From assembly GCA_944322775.1 (NCBI GenBank), contig CALUQA010000155.1:1-5626 (forward strand): a DNA stretch of 5,626 nucleotides, given 5' to 3'. The notes below the pieces were generated by a model. The model was not told the origin of the DNA. It made no database searches and saw only the letters and a list, made by a program, of their open reading frames with translations. Below are positions 5,343 through 5,626 of the stretch, in pieces. Every line of letters starts with the position of its first letter. Within the stretch, counting starts at the first letter, position 1. The position numbers and the translations under genes are program-made. This DNA is from an uncultured Elusimicrobiales bacterium (GTDB taxonomy: Bacteria > Elusimicrobiota > Elusimicrobia > Elusimicrobiales > Elusimicrobiaceae).

Positions 5343-5626
5343 ATGTATCAGTATCCGAATGAATATGACGTAATTGTTATCGGCGGCGGACATGCCGGCT
5401 GCGAGGCTGCCCTGGCTGCTGCCAAAACAGGGGCCAAAACCCTGCTTTTAAGCCAAAGTTTAGACACCATTGCCCAAATGTCCTGCAACCCGTCCATCGG
5501 CGGTATTGCCAAGGGGCAAATCGTGCGGGAAATTGACGCTCTGGGCGGTGCCAGGGGGCTGGTGACCGACAGCGCCGCCGTGCAGCACCACATGCTAAAT
5601 ACGGGCACAGGCCCGGCCGTGCATTC
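5343..5626 (+). CDS. mnmG: MnmG (GidA), tRNA modification FAD enzyme, N-terminal part
   Basis: The first 94 residues are visible and the gene runs off the right edge. YDVIVIGGGHAGCEAALAAA (8-27) is the Rossmann FAD-binding motif (GGGHAG at 14-19). SCNPSIGGIAKGQIVREID (47-65) followed by ALGG is the family signature of MnmG/GidA. LNTGTGPAV follows at the edge. MnmG is the FAD- and NADH-dependent partner of MnmE in the U34 modification complex. ATG 5343 begins 6 bases after the mnmE TAG, so the two are probably co-transcribed and translationally coupled. Only a weak Shine-Dalgarno (GGGGA at 5327-5331, spacing 11) is seen, inside the end of mnmE. About 85% of the expected length of some 620 residues lies outside the window. 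Confidence 0.96.
   Translation, partial: MYQYPNEYDVIVIGGGHAGCEAALAAAKTGAKTLLLSQSLDTIAQMSCNPSIGGIAKGQIVREIDALGGARGLVTDSAAVQHHMLNTGTGPAVH

Overview
This window is a bacterial chromosomal segment carrying the conserved yidC-jag-mnmE-mnmG neighbourhood that often lies near the replication origin. The order on the + strand is the 3' end of yidC, a complete jag (khpB), a complete mnmE and the 5' part of mnmG. The proteins and the two Sec-type signal peptides suggest a diderm (Gram-negative-like) bacterium of roughly balanced to slightly high G+C. The style (A-rich ATG-AAA-AAA secreted starts, strong GC-stem/T-tract terminators, an Ala/Pro-rich tail) would fit a gut-associated lineage such as Elusimicrobiota. 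That placement is an impression only, because no rRNA or other taxonomic marker is present.

Layout. Bases 1-92 encode the YidC C-terminus. Jag follows at 105-1469 and is closed by a strong intrinsic terminator at 1480-1508. Two genes for predicted exported proteins then sit between jag and mnmE, facing each other. The first is a + strand alpha/beta-hydrolase-like protein (1600-2586). The second is a - strand protein of the ChaN/EreA-like 'GE-x-HD ... GxxH' superfamily (2816-3865). Each has its own promoter-like sequence and terminator. The 229-base gap between their stop codons holds two terminator hairpins and about 150 bases of unassigned sequence. mnmE (3978-5336) follows from its own AT-rich promoter-like sequence, with no Shine-Dalgarno, and mnmG starts 6 bases after its stop.

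How the genes relate. YidC inserts membrane proteins, and Jag/KhpB is an RNA-binding protein usually co-transcribed with it. MnmE and MnmG form the complex that modifies U34 of certain tRNAs (cmnm5/nm5). The two exported proteins have no obvious functional link to these and interrupt the usual cluster.

The most unusual feature is the Jag protein. It carries a basic RG/RS-rich linker and an extra C-terminal tail of about 160 residues, low in complexity, rich in Ala/Pro/Gln/Thr and holding eleven cysteines, many in CxC pairs. The tail is encoded partly by long near-identical DNA repeats. Other points of interest are the apparently leaderless mnmE, very short predicted 5' leaders on the two exported-protein genes, a hydrolase-like protein without an obvious catalytic histidine, and a possible small RNA between the convergent genes.
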